This document shows positions 51,253-60,089 of a DNA stretch of 64,000 nt, one piece after another. The stretch's first letter is position 1. Every line of letters begins with the position of its first letter. A program made the translations under genes and the position numbers. Origin of the DNA: an uncultured Clostridia bacterium (lineage in GTDB: Bacteria; Bacillota; Clostridia; Oscillospirales; Acutalibacteraceae); NCBI GenBank assembly GCA_947627725.1, contig CANQXE010000014.1, forward strand, positions 1-64,000, given 5' to 3'. The notes beneath the pieces were generated by a model. That model was not told the origin of the DNA, did no database searches, and saw only the letters and a program-made list of their open reading frames with translations.

Positions 51253-51954
51253 TTACTCGGCGGATGAGCCAACCTTGTTAGGATTAATCTTAATGCCGGG
51301 ACCCATTGTTGACGCAACCGCAACGGATTTGATGTACTGACCCTTTGCAGCAGAAGGCTTTGCCTTAATGATAGCGTCAAGAAGCGCATTGAAATTTTCA
51401 AGAAGCTTTTCAGGACCGAATGACGCCTTTCCTATCGGGCAGTGAATAATATTCGTCTTATCAAGACGATACTCAATCTTACCTGCCTTAGCGTCCTGTA
51501 CTGCCTTAGCTACGTCCATTGTAACTGTTCCCGCCTTGGGTGACGGCATAAGTCCGCGTGGACCGAGAACCTTACCGAGACGACCAACAAAGCCCATCAT
51601 ATCGGGTGATGCGATTGCAACGTCAAAGTCCATCCATCCGCCGGAAATTTTCTGTACAAGATCAGCTTCACCTACTATATCGGCACCTGCCTCCTCGGCA
51701 GCCTTTGCAAGATCGCCCTTTGCAAATACGGCAACTCTTACATTCTTACCTGTTCCGTTTGGAAGAATGACCGCGCCTCGTACCTGCTGGTCAGCATGAC
51801 GTGAGTCAACGCCGAGACGAATATGAGCCTCAATTGTTTCATCAAACTTAGCTGTTGCTGTTTTAACTGTAAGCTCAAGAGCCTCAGCTGTTTCATAAAG
51901 ATTTGAACGGTCAATAAGCTTTGCACCGTCAACATATTTCTTTCCGTGTTTCAT
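51253..51954 (-). CDS. rplA: 50S ribosomal protein L1
   Basis: A 233-aa L1-stalk protein and translational repressor of its own operon. '[20 protein letters not shown]', '[20 protein letters not shown]' and '[19 protein letters not shown]' are diagnostic. Follows rplK by 48 bp with GGAGG upstream. A likely L1-binding RNA hairpin lies in front of rplK. Confidence 0.98.
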   Translation of the reverse strand: MKHGKKYVDGAKLIDRSNLYETAEALELTVKTATAKFDETIEAHIRLGVDSRHADQQVRGAVILPNGTGKNVRVAVFAKGDLAKAAEEAGADIVGEADLVQKISGGWMDFDVAIASPDMMGFVGRLGKVLGPRGLMPSPKAGTVTMDVAKAVQDAKAGKIEYRLDKTNIIHCPIGKASFGPEKLLENFNALLDAIIKAKPSAAKGQYIKSVAVASTMGPGIKINPNKVGSSAE

Positions 51955-52002
51955 AATAAATTACCTCCAGTGGTTAATCGGATACTTCCTCCCACAAGGG
52001 AA

Positions 52003-52428
52003 TTAGTCTTCTACTACTATACCCATACTGCGTGCCGTACCTGCGATCATTGACATAGCTGCCTCAAGTGACGCTGCGTTAAGATCAGGCATTTTTGTTT
52101 CAGCAATCTTCTGAACATCTCCCTTTGAAATTGTCGCAACCTTGTTCTTGTTGGGAACACCCGATGCCTTTTCAATGCCGCAAGCCTTCTTGATAAGAAC
52201 TGCCGCAGGCGGTGTCTTTGTAACGAATGTAAATGAACGGTCCTCGTATACTGTAATGACTACAGGAATGATAAGACCGGCGTCATTCTTTGTTCTCTCA
52301 TTAAATTCTTTTGTGAATGACATAATGTTTACGCCGTGCTGACCGAGAGCAGGACCAACAGGCGGTGCCGGAGTTGCCTTGCCGGCAGGAATCTGAAGTT
52401 TGATTAAACCTACTACCTTTTGTGCCAT
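52003..52428 (-). CDS. rplK: 50S ribosomal protein L11
   Basis: A 141-aa protein of the GTPase-associated centre. '[20 protein letters not shown]' and '[20 protein letters not shown]' with the proline-rich switch are fully conserved, and the C-terminal rRNA-binding domain ends '[12 protein letters not shown]'. AGGAGG precedes the ATG. Third-last gene of the rpmG-secE-nusG-rplK-rplA group. Confidence 0.98.
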   Translation of the reverse strand: MAQKVVGLIKLQIPAGKATPAPPVGPALGQHGVNIMSFTKEFNERTKNDAGLIIPVVITVYEDRSFTFVTKTPPAAVLIKKACGIEKASGVPNKNKVATISKGDVQKIAETKMPDLNAASLEAAMSMIAGTARSMGIVVED

Positions 52429-52454
52429 AATTATTTCCTCCTAATATTGTGGTA

Positions 52455-52485
52455 AATGGCGAGATATATAATCTCTCCCACCATT
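52455..52485 (-). promoter_or_regulatory. Candidate L1-binding operator before rplK
   Basis: The minus strand reads AATGGTGGGAGAGATTATATATCTCGCCATT: AATGG and GAGA pair with TCTC and CCATT, leaving an asymmetric loop with GGTGGGAG. That string also occurs in the L1-binding helix of 23S rRNA, so this is a probable L1 autoregulatory site. It ends about 27 nt before the rplK start. Confidence 0.55.
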
Positions 52486-52574
52486 ACAGACAAAACGGCT
52501 CTTTTGTCCGCAATGATAATAAGCAAATGGCGTTTTACCCTGTAAGGATAAATTCCGTATGCGAATTACTGAAA

Positions 52575-53099
52575 TTATTCACTGACCTTTTCAAGCTGGT
52601 CAAGCTCAAATTCAACAGTATTTTCCCTGCCGAACATTGATACAGTTACCTGTACGCTGTTGTTATCAATATCAATTTCCTCAACCGTACCCGAGAAGCC
52701 CTCAAGCGGACCGTCAATAACATTGACAAGGTCGCCGACATCATATGATACCTCAACGCTGATTTTTTCAACCCCGAGCTTTTTAACCTCTTCGTCAGTA
52801 AGCGGTTCAGGCTTGCTTTCAGGACCTACAAAGCCCGTGCAGCCTCGTGTATTGCGGACAACGTACCAGCTATCGTCAGTCATTACCATCTTAATGAAAA
52901 CGTAGCCCGGCATCAGCTTTCTCTGATACTCTTTTTTGGTGCCGTCATCCTTAACCTCAACTACCGTTTCGGTTGGAATTGCCACCTCATGGATTAGGTC
53001 GTGAAGATTACGATTTTCAACAACAGTCAAAATATTACCTGCCACCTTATTTTCATAGCCTGAAAATGTGTGAGCAACGTACCATTTAGCTTCTTCCAT
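52575..53099 (-). CDS. nusG: Transcription antitermination factor NusG
   Basis: A 174-aa elongation factor that binds the RNAP clamp. The NGN domain begins 'EEAKWYVAHTFSGYENKVAG' and includes 'LMPGYVFIKMVMTDDSWYVV' and 'RGCTGFVG'. The C-terminal KOW domain is 'DLVNVIDGPLEGFSGTVEEI'. Length is standard. It follows secE by 46 bp. Confidence 0.98.
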   Translation of the reverse strand: MEEAKWYVAHTFSGYENKVAGNILTVVENRNLHDLIHEVAIPTETVVEVKDDGTKKEYQRKLMPGYVFIKMVMTDDSWYVVRNTRGCTGFVGPESKPEPLTDEEVKKLGVEKISVEVSYDVGDLVNVIDGPLEGFSGTVEEIDIDNNSVQVTVSMFGRENTVEFELDQLEKVSE

Positions 53100-53145
53100 T
53101 AATAAGCCTCCCGAATATTAAGTATAAATCAGAATTTCAAGTTAA

Positions 53146-53541
53146 TTATTCGGCTGCCTGTGTTGTGCTTTCTGCCTGAGCGGTGGTATCTTCAGCTTCT
53201 GCGGCTGTTGTTTCTGCCTCGTCGCTTGTATCCTCTGCCTGATGCGTAACAGAAGCGGTAGTTGATGTCGGAGCAAGATTTTTGAGTCCTTTCATTCCCT
53301 GTGAAAGGAGAGAATCAACCGCAAAAATTCCAAGACCTACTATAAAAACAACTACCAATACAATAATTGTATTTTTAAATACTTCCTTGGGTTTAGCCCA
53401 TACGACCTTCTTACCCTCTGATTTAACACTTTTAAAGAATGACGCAATGGACTTAAAAGGATTTTTTCTTGACTTCTTTTTATTATCCTTAGGCTTGTCA
53501 GCCTTTTCAGCCTTCTTTGAAGTCTTTTTTTCTTCAGCCAT
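53146..53541 (-). CDS. secE: Preprotein translocase subunit SecE with C-terminal extension
   Basis: A 131-aa SecE. Residues 1-30 are Lys-rich, 31-55 match the amphipathic helix ('FFKSVKSEGKKVVWAKPKEV'), and one membrane helix spans about 58-78. Bacillus-type SecE ends shortly after; here about 50 more residues follow, a low-complexity Thr/Ala/Glu tail ('AEDTSDEAETTAAEAEDTT'). By SecE topology this tail lies outside the membrane. Position between rpmG and nusG confirms identity. AGGAGG precedes the ATG. Confidence 0.93.
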   Translation of the reverse strand: MAEEKKTSKKAEKADKPKDNKKKSRKNPFKSIASFFKSVKSEGKKVVWAKPKEVFKNTIIVLVVVFIVGLGIFAVDSLLSQGMKGLKNLAPTSTTASVTHQAEDTSDEAETTAAEAEDTTAQAESTTQAAE

Positions 53542-53554
53542 TTCCGTCCTCCTA

Positions 53555-53704
53555 TTACTTTGTTTCCCTGTGAACAGTATGCTTTCTGCAGAACGGGCAA
53601 TACTTGTTCATCTCAAGTCTGTCAGGTGAATTTTTCTTGTTTTTCATTGTGTTGTAATTGCGTTGTTTGCATTCAGTGCAAGCTAAGGTTATCTTAACTC
53701 TCAT
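53555..53704 (-). CDS. rpmG: 50S ribosomal protein L33 (not in ORF track)
   Basis: A 49-aa ribosomal protein below the track size limit. Translation reads [20 protein letters not shown], continuing to [17 protein letters not shown]. Two CxxC pairs identify the zinc-binding C+ form of L33. GGAGGTG lies 6 nt before the ATG. First gene of the rpmG-secE-nusG-rplK-rplA operon. Confidence 0.97.
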   Translation of the reverse strand: MRVKITLACTECKQRNYNTMKNKKNSPDRLEMNKYCPFCRKHTVHRETK

Positions 53705-53814
53705 AAATAGCACCTCCGTTTAAATTTCGATAAATAATCTCCCTCATTTTAAAAAGCGGGCAAAAAAATAAGGCCTGACGGCACAAATGAATTACCCTAT
53801 TACGAGGTATGATT

Positions 53815-53843
53815 ACTATATCACAGTGTCAAGTGATAGTCAA
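53815..53843 (-). promoter_or_regulatory. Promoter of rpmG-secE-nusG-rplK-rplA
   Basis: Minus strand: TTGACT, 17-nt spacer, TATAGT, about 110 nt upstream of rpmG. An overlapping TTGACA at a different spacing is also present. Confidence 0.7.
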
Positions 53844-53861
53844 GCATTTTATCAAAAAAAT

Positions 53862-53890
53862 TTGCATTTATTTACATTTTATATTATTAT
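53862..53890 (+). promoter_or_regulatory. Promoter of the flavoprotein operon
   Basis: Plus strand: TTGCAT, 17-nt spacer, TATTAT, 38 nt before the ATG at 53929. Divergent from the ribosomal-protein promoter 19 bp away. Confidence 0.65.
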
Positions 53891-53928
53891 ATAAAAATAG
53901 CAACTATACATTGTGTAGGAGACGGCTT

Positions 53929-55035
53929 ATGACCACAATTATTGTAGGTGCAGGAGCAAGCGGACTTGCCTGTGCAATCAGACTTAAACAGAATATTCCC
54001 GACTGCGGGGTTACAATTCTTGAGCGTATGCCGCAGGCAGGGAAAAAGCTTCTTGCCACAGGAAACGGCAGATGCAATCTCTCAAATACCAATGCTGACG
54101 GCTATTTGGAGGTAATTGACTTTTTCACCTCTATCGGACTTGTTACAAGGACCGAAGAGGCGGGCAGAGTTTACCCCTACTCAAATCAGGCGTCCTCCGT
54201 TTTAAATATTTTGCTTACCGAATGCGACAGGCTCGGTGTGGAAATAATAACTGACTGTACTGTTGCAGAAATTGATAAAAACTTGTGCGTCAAAACCAAT
54301 AAGGGAATATTTAAGGCTGATAATGTTGTTATTGCCGCAGGCGGAAAAGCGCAGAAAAATCTCGGCTCAAACGGCAGCGGTTATCAGCTTTTAAGCTCAC
54401 TCGGTCATAATATTACTCCTCTCTGTCCGGCTCTTGTTCAGCTTACCTCATCAAGCAAATACCCGAGAATGCTTAAGGGACACAGGGTAAAATGCAATAT
54501 GGCAATTCAGCTTGACGGTATTACAGTCAAGGAAGATTTCGGCGAGGCGCTTTTTACCGATTACGGATTATCGGGAATAGTTACGATGAATCTGTCAAAA
54601 ACGGTCAGCGAAAATTTTGCAAAGGAAAATCCAAAAAAATGCCACGCGGTGCTTGACCTTATCCCCGATAGGAGCATTGATGAGATAAACGAATATTTAA
54701 ATAAATTTCATAATTTAAAAGGAATTCTCGGCGACGACCTTTCAGATATTATAGAAAAGCAGGCGGATGGTAACATTTCAAAAACGGCTGTATTCGCTAA
54801 AAACTGGAAATTAATCGTAACAGGTACAAAGGGATTTGACTTTGCGCAAATTACAAGCGGCGGAGCAAAGCTTAATCAATTTGAGCATTATCAGTCGAAG
54901 CTGATAGAGGGATTGTTTGCCTGCGGCGAGGTGCTTGACAGGCAGTTTGAGTGCGGAGGATATAATCTTAACTTTGCATGGTACAGCGGCATAGAAGCCG
55001 CTGACAGGATTACTTTTTTATATAAAGGTATATAA
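53929..55035 (+). CDS. HI0933/BaiN-type NAD(P)/FAD-dependent oxidoreductase
   Basis: A 368-aa flavoprotein of the HI0933/YhiN/BaiN family. The FAD-binding 'TIIVGAGASGLACAIRLKQN', the signature 'KLLATGNGRCNLSNTNADG' and C-terminal 'EGLFACGEVLDRQFECGGYN' are intact. Some relatives reduce bile-acid intermediates; that substrate cannot be assumed here. The start at 53929 follows AGGAGA by 6 nt; the track ORF starts 40 codons too early. Followed 3 bp later by a second FAD-dependent dehydrogenase. Confidence 0.92.
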   Translation: MTTIIVGAGASGLACAIRLKQNIPDCGVTILERMPQAGKKLLATGNGRCNLSNTNADGYLEVIDFFTSIGLVTRTEEAGRVYPYSNQASSVLNILLTECDRLGVEIITDCTVAEIDKNLCVKTNKGIFKADNVVIAAGGKAQKNLGSNGSGYQLLSSLGHNITPLCPALVQLTSSSKYPRMLKGHRVKCNMAIQLDGITVKEDFGEALFTDYGLSGIVTMNLSKTVSENFAKENPKKCHAVLDLIPDRSIDEINEYLNKFHNLKGILGDDLSDIIEKQADGNISKTAVFAKNWKLIVTGTKGFDFAQITSGGAKLNQFEHYQSKLIEGLFACGEVLDRQFECGGYNLNFAWYSGIEAADRITFLYKGI

Positions 55036-55038
55036 TAT

Positions 55039-56634
55039 ATGATTAGAATTAACGAAATAAGACTGTCCTTGGATGAAGAGGAAGAGCTCTTAAAAACCAA
55101 AGCGGCAAAGATACTGAAAATAAACGAAAAGTATATAAAATCCTATACGATTTATAAAAAGAGCATTGACGCAAGGAAAAAAGAGGATATTCATTTTACT
55201 TATTCCATTGATGTTATTATCGGCTTGGACGAGGAGCAGATTGTATCAAAATGCAAATCCAATAAGGTCCAGACGGTCAAACCGTATAAATATGAGTTAC
55301 CCGAAAACAAGCGTATAAGCAGGTTCAGACCTGTCGTAGTCGGCTTCGGTCCGGCGGGTATGTTTGCGGGACTGATTCTCGCACAGGCAGGCTTAAAACC
55401 GATTATACTTGAACGGGGAAAGGATGTTGACTCACGCACTGCCGACGTCAATAAATTCTGGCAGACAAGAGAACTCAACGAGGAATCAAATGTGCAGTTC
55501 GGCGAGGGCGGCGCGGGAACCTTTTCAGACGGCAAGCTGACAACGGGAATAAAAAGTCCTTTTATACGAAAAATTCTTCAGGAGCTTTATGAGGCAGGCG
55601 CTCCGGAGGAAATTCTCTATTCCTCCAAGCCGCATATCGGTACTGACAGGCTTGCGGTAGTTGTTAAAAATATAAGGAAAAAAATTGAGCTTTTGGGCGG
55701 CGAGGTAATGCTTGAGTGTAAGCTTGAAAAGCTTATTTGCGCAAACGGTTTTATACACGGAATCACCTATTCTCATCACAATAAGCAAATGGATATGGAA
55801 ACAGACAGCGTGATTATGGCAATCGGACACAGCGCGAGAGATACTGTTGAAATGCTTTACAATATGGGCGTTGAGATAATTCAAAAGCCATTTTCGGTCG
55901 GCGCAAGAATAGAGCATCCGCAAAGTCTGATTAACAAAGCGCAGTACGGAAAATTCGCAGGTCATAAAAAGCTCGGCGCCGCTGATTATAAGCTCTCATG
56001 CCACGGTCTGCACGAAAGGGGCGCGTACACCTTTTGTATGTGTCCCGGCGGCACGGTTGTCGCGGCGGCAAGCGAAAAAGAAGGTGTAATCGTAAACGGT
56101 ATGAGCTCTCTCGCCCGTGACGGTGAAAATGCGAATTCCGCGCTCCTTGTGGGTATTGAGCCAAAGGATTTCCCAAGTGAGCATCCGCTTGCGGGAATAT
56201 ATTATCAACGTGAAATTGAGCATAGCGCTTATGTGCTTGCGGGCAGTAATTATAACGCGCCTGCCCAGCTTGTTGGTGATTTTTTGAAAGGAACTGAAAG
56301 CAAAACTCTCGGAAGTGTTAAGCCGACCTGTCCCACGGGTGTAACGCTCACAAACCTTGATGAGTGTCTGCCGCAAAAAGTGTCCTTTACTATGAAGTCG
56401 GCAATTGTTAAAATGGATAAAAAGCTTAGCGGCTTTAATCTTTATGACGCGGTTTTAACCGCTCCGGAAACAAGGTCGTCAAGCTCCGTAAGAATTTTAA
56501 GAGATGAATTTTTACAGTGCAATATAAGAGGCGTCTACCCCTGCGGAGAGGGCGCAGGCTATGCAGGAGGTATAATCTCCGCCGCTGTTGACGGAGTAAA
56601 GTGCGCTCACGCAGTTCTCGGCGACGAGCATTAA
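55039..56634 (+). CDS. FAD-dependent dehydrogenase (COG2509 type)
   Basis: A 531-aa flavoprotein. The first ~90 residues form a small N-terminal domain ('MIRINEIRLSLDEEEELLKT'), then the Rossmann motif 'VVGFGPAGMFAGLILAQAG', 'VQFGEGGAGTFSDGKLTTG' and C-terminal 'GVYPCGEGAGYAGGIISAA'. This architecture is the widespread uncharacterised FAD-dependent dehydrogenase family. Coupled to the BaiN-like gene upstream and to trmB downstream. Function unknown, probably cytosolic redox metabolism. Confidence 0.9.
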   Translation: MIRINEIRLSLDEEEELLKTKAAKILKINEKYIKSYTIYKKSIDARKKEDIHFTYSIDVIIGLDEEQIVSKCKSNKVQTVKPYKYELPENKRISRFRPVVVGFGPAGMFAGLILAQAGLKPIILERGKDVDSRTADVNKFWQTRELNEESNVQFGEGGAGTFSDGKLTTGIKSPFIRKILQELYEAGAPEEILYSSKPHIGTDRLAVVVKNIRKKIELLGGEVMLECKLEKLICANGFIHGITYSHHNKQMDMETDSVIMAIGHSARDTVEMLYNMGVEIIQKPFSVGARIEHPQSLINKAQYGKFAGHKKLGAADYKLSCHGLHERGAYTFCMCPGGTVVAAASEKEGVIVNGMSSLARDGENANSALLVGIEPKDFPSEHPLAGIYYQREIEHSAYVLAGSNYNAPAQLVGDFLKGTESKTLGSVKPTCPTGVTLTNLDECLPQKVSFTMKSAIVKMDKKLSGFNLYDAVLTAPETRSSSSVRILRDEFLQCNIRGVYPCGEGAGYAGGIISAAVDGVKCAHAVLGDEH

Positions 56635-56645
56635 GAGGAAAAAAT

Positions 56646-57314
56646 ATGAGAATGAAAAGAAAGAAAAATCTTGACGAACGCATAAATGCGTCATCGGATT
56701 ATCTTACAATAATGAAAAATGCGTCTCTTAACTTTAAGGACGCATTAAATGAAAATCATTTAATTAATTTCAAAGAGCTTTTCGGAAATGACAATCCTGT
56801 TTTCCTTGAGGTCGGCAGCGGAAAGGGGCAGTTCGGGTGTACATTCGCAAAGCTTAATCCCGACAAAAATATTCTTTGCGTTGAGAAAAACAGGAATGTG
56901 CTTATCCTTGCCATTGACAGCGCAAGAAAAATGGGGCTTAAAAACATACGTTTCCTCTGCGGAATGGCTGAATATCTTCCCTCATATATTGAGAAATCCT
57001 CTGTCGAGGAGATATATCTTAACTTCTCCTGTCCGTTTCCAAAAAGCAAGCATATTGCCCACAGGCTGACAAATCCACGATTTTTGGAGATATTTAAAAG
57101 AATTCTTAAGCCTGACGGCGTTATCTGCCAAAAGACTGACAATATGCATTTTTTTGAATACTCAATAGAGCAGTTTTCCGTCTGCGGTTTTAAACTCAGC
57201 AATATTTCGCTTGATCTGCACAACAGCAATTTTGAGGGAAATATTGTTACCGAATACGAAAATAAATTTGTATCTCAAGGCTTTCCGATTTACCGCCTTG
57301 AAGCAAGGTTATAA
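56646..57314 (+). CDS. trmB: tRNA (guanine-N7-)-methyltransferase
   Basis: A 222-aa SAM-dependent enzyme forming m7G46 in tRNA. 'PVFLEVGSGKGQFGCTFAKL' is the SAM site; 'LNFSCPFPKSKHIAHRLTNP' is the D-P-W-P-K-K-R-H-like motif in variant form (SCPFPKSKH), and 'RILKPDGVICQKTDN' follows. The start at 56646 is after AGAGG, 11 bp past the dehydrogenase stop; the track start 15 codons upstream lies inside that gene. The DPWPKxRH variation is typical of some Clostridia but worth noting. Confidence 0.9.
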   Translation: MRMKRKKNLDERINASSDYLTIMKNASLNFKDALNENHLINFKELFGNDNPVFLEVGSGKGQFGCTFAKLNPDKNILCVEKNRNVLILAIDSARKMGLKNIRFLCGMAEYLPSYIEKSSVEEIYLNFSCPFPKSKHIAHRLTNPRFLEIFKRILKPDGVICQKTDNMHFFEYSIEQFSVCGFKLSNISLDLHNSNFEGNIVTEYENKFVSQGFPIYRLEARL

Positions 57315-57316
57315 AA

Positions 57317-57826
57317 ATGAAAATTATTGATACATATGACAGTATATATTCCTCATATAAGCATAATGTGTTCGACATTGAGTTATGGGAAAAATATGCA
57401 GATGAAATTTCTTCTGAATTAAAAAATAAGGTAAAGAAAGATTCAAAGCGTAATGATTTTGAAAAGCAAACACTTCCTGTATTAAACAGCCTGATAAAAA
57501 ATCGTGAAACCGCAAAAAATGCACACGCCTCATTTCTTAAGTCTACGAAAAATCTTGAAGAAAAAATATTTGAAAAATTCAATGTAGATTTAGATGTTAC
57601 AATTGTTTTTTATCTCGGGCTCTGTAATGGTGCAGGCTGGGCAACGACCATTAACGGAAAGCCTGCTATTCTTTTGGGAATTGAAAAAATCACAGAGCTT
57701 AACTGGTGTGATGAAAAAAGTATGATTGCTTTAATTTATCACGAGCTTGGTCACATATGGCATTTTCTTTTTGAGAAGAAAAACCTGATACCCTTGACTG
57801 TCCGCAAAAAACTAATAAAAATTTAA
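57317..57826 (+). CDS. HExxH-motif metalloprotease-like protein, probably C-terminally truncated
   Basis: A 169-aa soluble protein. The middle is helical and charged; near the C-terminus 'MIALIYHELGHIWHFLF' gives a zincin HExxH motif (HELGH). In zincin families the third metal ligand lies 20 or more residues further on, but here the protein ends 22 residues later with a Lys-rich sequence (RKKLIKI) and no obvious ligand. It looks like a truncated DUF2268-like predicted protease. It follows trmB by 2 bp, so it is co-transcribed. Possibly inactive. Confidence 0.6.
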   Translation: MKIIDTYDSIYSSYKHNVFDIELWEKYADEISSELKNKVKKDSKRNDFEKQTLPVLNSLIKNRETAKNAHASFLKSTKNLEEKIFEKFNVDLDVTIVFYLGLCNGAGWATTINGKPAILLGIEKITELNWCDEKSMIALIYHELGHIWHFLFEKKNLIPLTVRKKLIKI

Positions 57827-57843
57827 ATATATAAAATATCTTG

Positions 57844-57868
57844 AGGCAGTTTCATTGAACTGCCTTTT
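57844..57868 (+). terminator. Terminator after the HExxH gene
   Basis: AGGCAGTT / AACTGCCT with a 6-nt loop and a following T4-GC-T4, 17 bp past the stop codon. Confidence 0.85.
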
Positions 57869-57875
57869 GCTTTTA

Positions 57876-57904
57876 TTGAATTTTATTTTATATTCTGCTA
57901 CAAT
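57876..57904 (+). promoter_or_regulatory. Promoter of the membrane phosphoesterase gene
   Basis: Plus strand: TTGAAT, 17-nt spacer, TACAAT, 45 nt before the ATG at 57950. Confidence 0.7.
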
Positions 57905-57949
57905 AAATTTAATAAAATACAATATTTTATAAAAGTCAGGAGGATTAAT

Positions 57950-59470
57950 ATGAAACATAAAAAAAGCATTATTCTAACTTCGGTTTTTACGGCTTTGTCT
58001 GTTTTAACCACACTCAGCTTCTGCGGTTTTCGTTTTGGCTTTATTTTTGTTGACCACTACGTATTTGACGGATTTTGCTGTGTGCTTTGGTCATTGTTTA
58101 TTTTAAATACCGTAATCCTGTTTTTTCAGCTCAGAGGCAGTATACGCGGCAACAGGCTGTATAACAAAAAGTTGTTTATAGCAAATACTGTTTTTTCTGT
58201 TATCAGTTTTATTTGCTGTATAGCTTTTATAATTATCGGCGGCAAAGATGAGTTGCTTAATTATTTTTATATGTCATTTGAAACGCTGCCGTACCTTGCA
58301 TTGTTTTACGCATTTATCTTTTTTACGGCGGTATTGCCCGTTTGCAGACAAATTTTTCATAAAATTACAGCGGTAATTGTATCTGCTGCGATTATTGTCT
58401 GCGCTATCGTAATAATCTTTCCTGCGGGAGGATTTGATTTTGAAAGCAAACCCGCCGTTTTTGACACGGGAGACGGATACCATATAGTTTTTGCCACAAA
58501 CAGAAAATCCGTAGGGTACGTAAAAATCAGTGACAGCGGCAATGATAAAATTGTTTGGGATACGCTCACGGGAAGGAAGGAATCCTCACGCGTACACAGC
58601 ATTAAATTATCTTATGACGAACTTAATAATAAAGAATATTCTATTGGAGCTGTACGTGCTGTTGAGGATATAGCGTACGGAGGACATCTCGGCAAGGAAA
58701 TCACGCTTTTAGCCGGAAAGTTTACACCGTGTCCCGAGGACGATTTTGATATGACATGCATAACAGATAATCACAGCAGCCGTCCGAACTGGGAGACTAT
58801 GGGAAAAGATGCTGAAATATTTGTTTTCTTAGGCGATATCGCGAATGGTATTTATACATATGACAGCTTTATTGATAATCTGATAGTCCCTGCGGGAAAA
58901 ATAAGCGGCGGCATAAAACCTGTTGTATATGTGCTCGGCAATCACGACCACAGAGGAAGCAAGGTTCCCGATTTGATGTCCTCCCTTGATTTTGATGAAT
59001 TTTACTACCGTCTTAATATAGGTAAATATGTTTTTACCGTCCTTGATTCGGGCGAGGATAAAGAGGATGAAAATTATGAATATGGCGGATATAATGATTA
59101 TTCATCATATTTTTCAAAACAAACCGAATGGGCACGGAACCTGCAAAAAGAAAAAGGTTATAATATTATTCTCACTCATTCCCCTATAATTTTTTATGAA
59201 CCGGACGAAAAACAGTCTCCTGTTTGCGAAATTATGAGAAATCTCGGCGAAGAGCTTATCATATGCGGACATATTCACACAGCGGAGTTTGTAGATAAAA
59301 ATGAAAGTAAAACAGGTATTGCGTATTATATCTGCGGCGGAAAAACGGATGCGCGCAATATCAATTACACTAAAATGCATTTCAATCAGGGACTTGTTGA
59401 CATAAGAAGTGAAAGCACACAGGGTGAGCTTATTCTTGAAAAACAGCTCCGGCTGAGCGAAATTAAATAG
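57950..59470 (+). CDS. Membrane metallophosphoesterase
   Basis: A 506-aa protein. The first ~170 residues contain four to five membrane helices. Residues about 265-480 form a calcineurin-like phosphoesterase: 'CITDNHSSR' (DxH), 'VFLGDIANG' (GD), 'VYVLGNHDHRG' (GNHD), 'NIILTHSPI' and 'ICGHIHTAE' (GHxH), all metal ligands present. The domain should face outward after the last helix. GGAGG is 7 nt from the ATG. It is followed by a NUDIX gene 17 bp later. Substrate unknown. Confidence 0.88.
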   Translation: MKHKKSIILTSVFTALSVLTTLSFCGFRFGFIFVDHYVFDGFCCVLWSLFILNTVILFFQLRGSIRGNRLYNKKLFIANTVFSVISFICCIAFIIIGGKDELLNYFYMSFETLPYLALFYAFIFFTAVLPVCRQIFHKITAVIVSAAIIVCAIVIIFPAGGFDFESKPAVFDTGDGYHIVFATNRKSVGYVKISDSGNDKIVWDTLTGRKESSRVHSIKLSYDELNNKEYSIGAVRAVEDIAYGGHLGKEITLLAGKFTPCPEDDFDMTCITDNHSSRPNWETMGKDAEIFVFLGDIANGIYTYDSFIDNLIVPAGKISGGIKPVVYVLGNHDHRGSKVPDLMSSLDFDEFYYRLNIGKYVFTVLDSGEDKEDENYEYGGYNDYSSYFSKQTEWARNLQKEKGYNIILTHSPIIFYEPDEKQSPVCEIMRNLGEELIICGHIHTAEFVDKNESKTGIAYYICGGKTDARNINYTKMHFNQGLVDIRSESTQGELILEKQLRLSEIK

Positions 59471-59487
59471 CTTAAGTATCAATTACC

Positions 59488-60000
59488 ATGAAACTTATAA
59501 AAGAGATTACCGATAAGGAAATTTTGGGGGCAGAGGGGCTTTCATCGGCAAAGCCGAGAATAACTGCAAGAGCAATATTAAAAAGACGTGACGGACTATA
59601 TGCCGTTATGTATTCGGAAAAATTCAATTTATATTCACTTGCAGGCGGTGGTATTGAAAAAGATGAGGACATTATAACCGCATTAAAAAGAGAAATAATG
59701 GAGGAAACAGGCTGTGAATGCGATAAAATAAATGAGCTCGGATATGTCTACGAAAACAGAGCGCATTGCGATTATACACAGTGTTCTTACTATTTTGTTG
59801 CGGAAACAAAGGGCGCTGTAACAGCTCCCGAAATGACAGACATTGAAACGGCAAACAAAACCTCATGTATGTGGAAGCCCTTAAAAGAGGTAGTTGATTT
59901 AATAAAAACGCCCGTTCATAACACAAATCAAAGAAAATTTTTACAGGCAAGAGACATTGCCGCCTTGAATGAATATTTAAAATTAATTAAAGCCTTATAG
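59488..60000 (+). CDS. NUDIX hydrolase
   Basis: A 170-aa NUDIX protein with intact box 'GGGIEKDEDIITALKREIME' continuing ETGC (Gx5Ex7REUxEExGU). 'ITARAILKRRDGLYAVMYSE' gives the first strand pair and 'AHCDYTQCSYYFVAETKG' the core beta-sheet. Substrate unknown; the size fits ADP-ribose- or nucleotide-sugar-type enzymes. No strong ribosome binding site, so translation may be coupled to the phosphoesterase. Its stop lies 32 bp left of the inverted-repeat element. Confidence 0.82.
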   Translation: MKLIKEITDKEILGAEGLSSAKPRITARAILKRRDGLYAVMYSEKFNLYSLAGGGIEKDEDIITALKREIMEETGCECDKINELGYVYENRAHCDYTQCSYYFVAETKGAVTAPEMTDIETANKTSCMWKPLKEVVDLIKTPVHNTNQRKFLQARDIAALNEYLKLIKAL

Positions 60001-60032
60001 CTTTTCAGTCTGCCATAAGGATAAAATATTTA

Positions 60033-60082
60033 TAAAAAAACACCCTGCCGAAAAACGCTGCGGGCTGGTAAGGAAGTAATTT
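60033..60082 (+). repeat. Left terminal inverted repeat
   Basis: TAAAAAAACACCCTGC at the outer edge and TAAGGAAGTAATTT at the inner edge, matched in reverse complement at 62298-62346 with nearly the same total length (50 versus 49 bp). Confidence 0.85.
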
Positions 60083-60089
60083 CTGATGG

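Noticed and set aside
53705-53928. tRNA gene between rpmG and the flavoprotein operon
   Set aside because: tRNA genes are common near rpmG/secE, but no cloverleaf or acceptor stem could be found here or elsewhere in the window.
56756-57229. 157-codon minus-strand ORF over trmB
   Set aside because: Antisense to a clear methyltransferase gene; no independent evidence.
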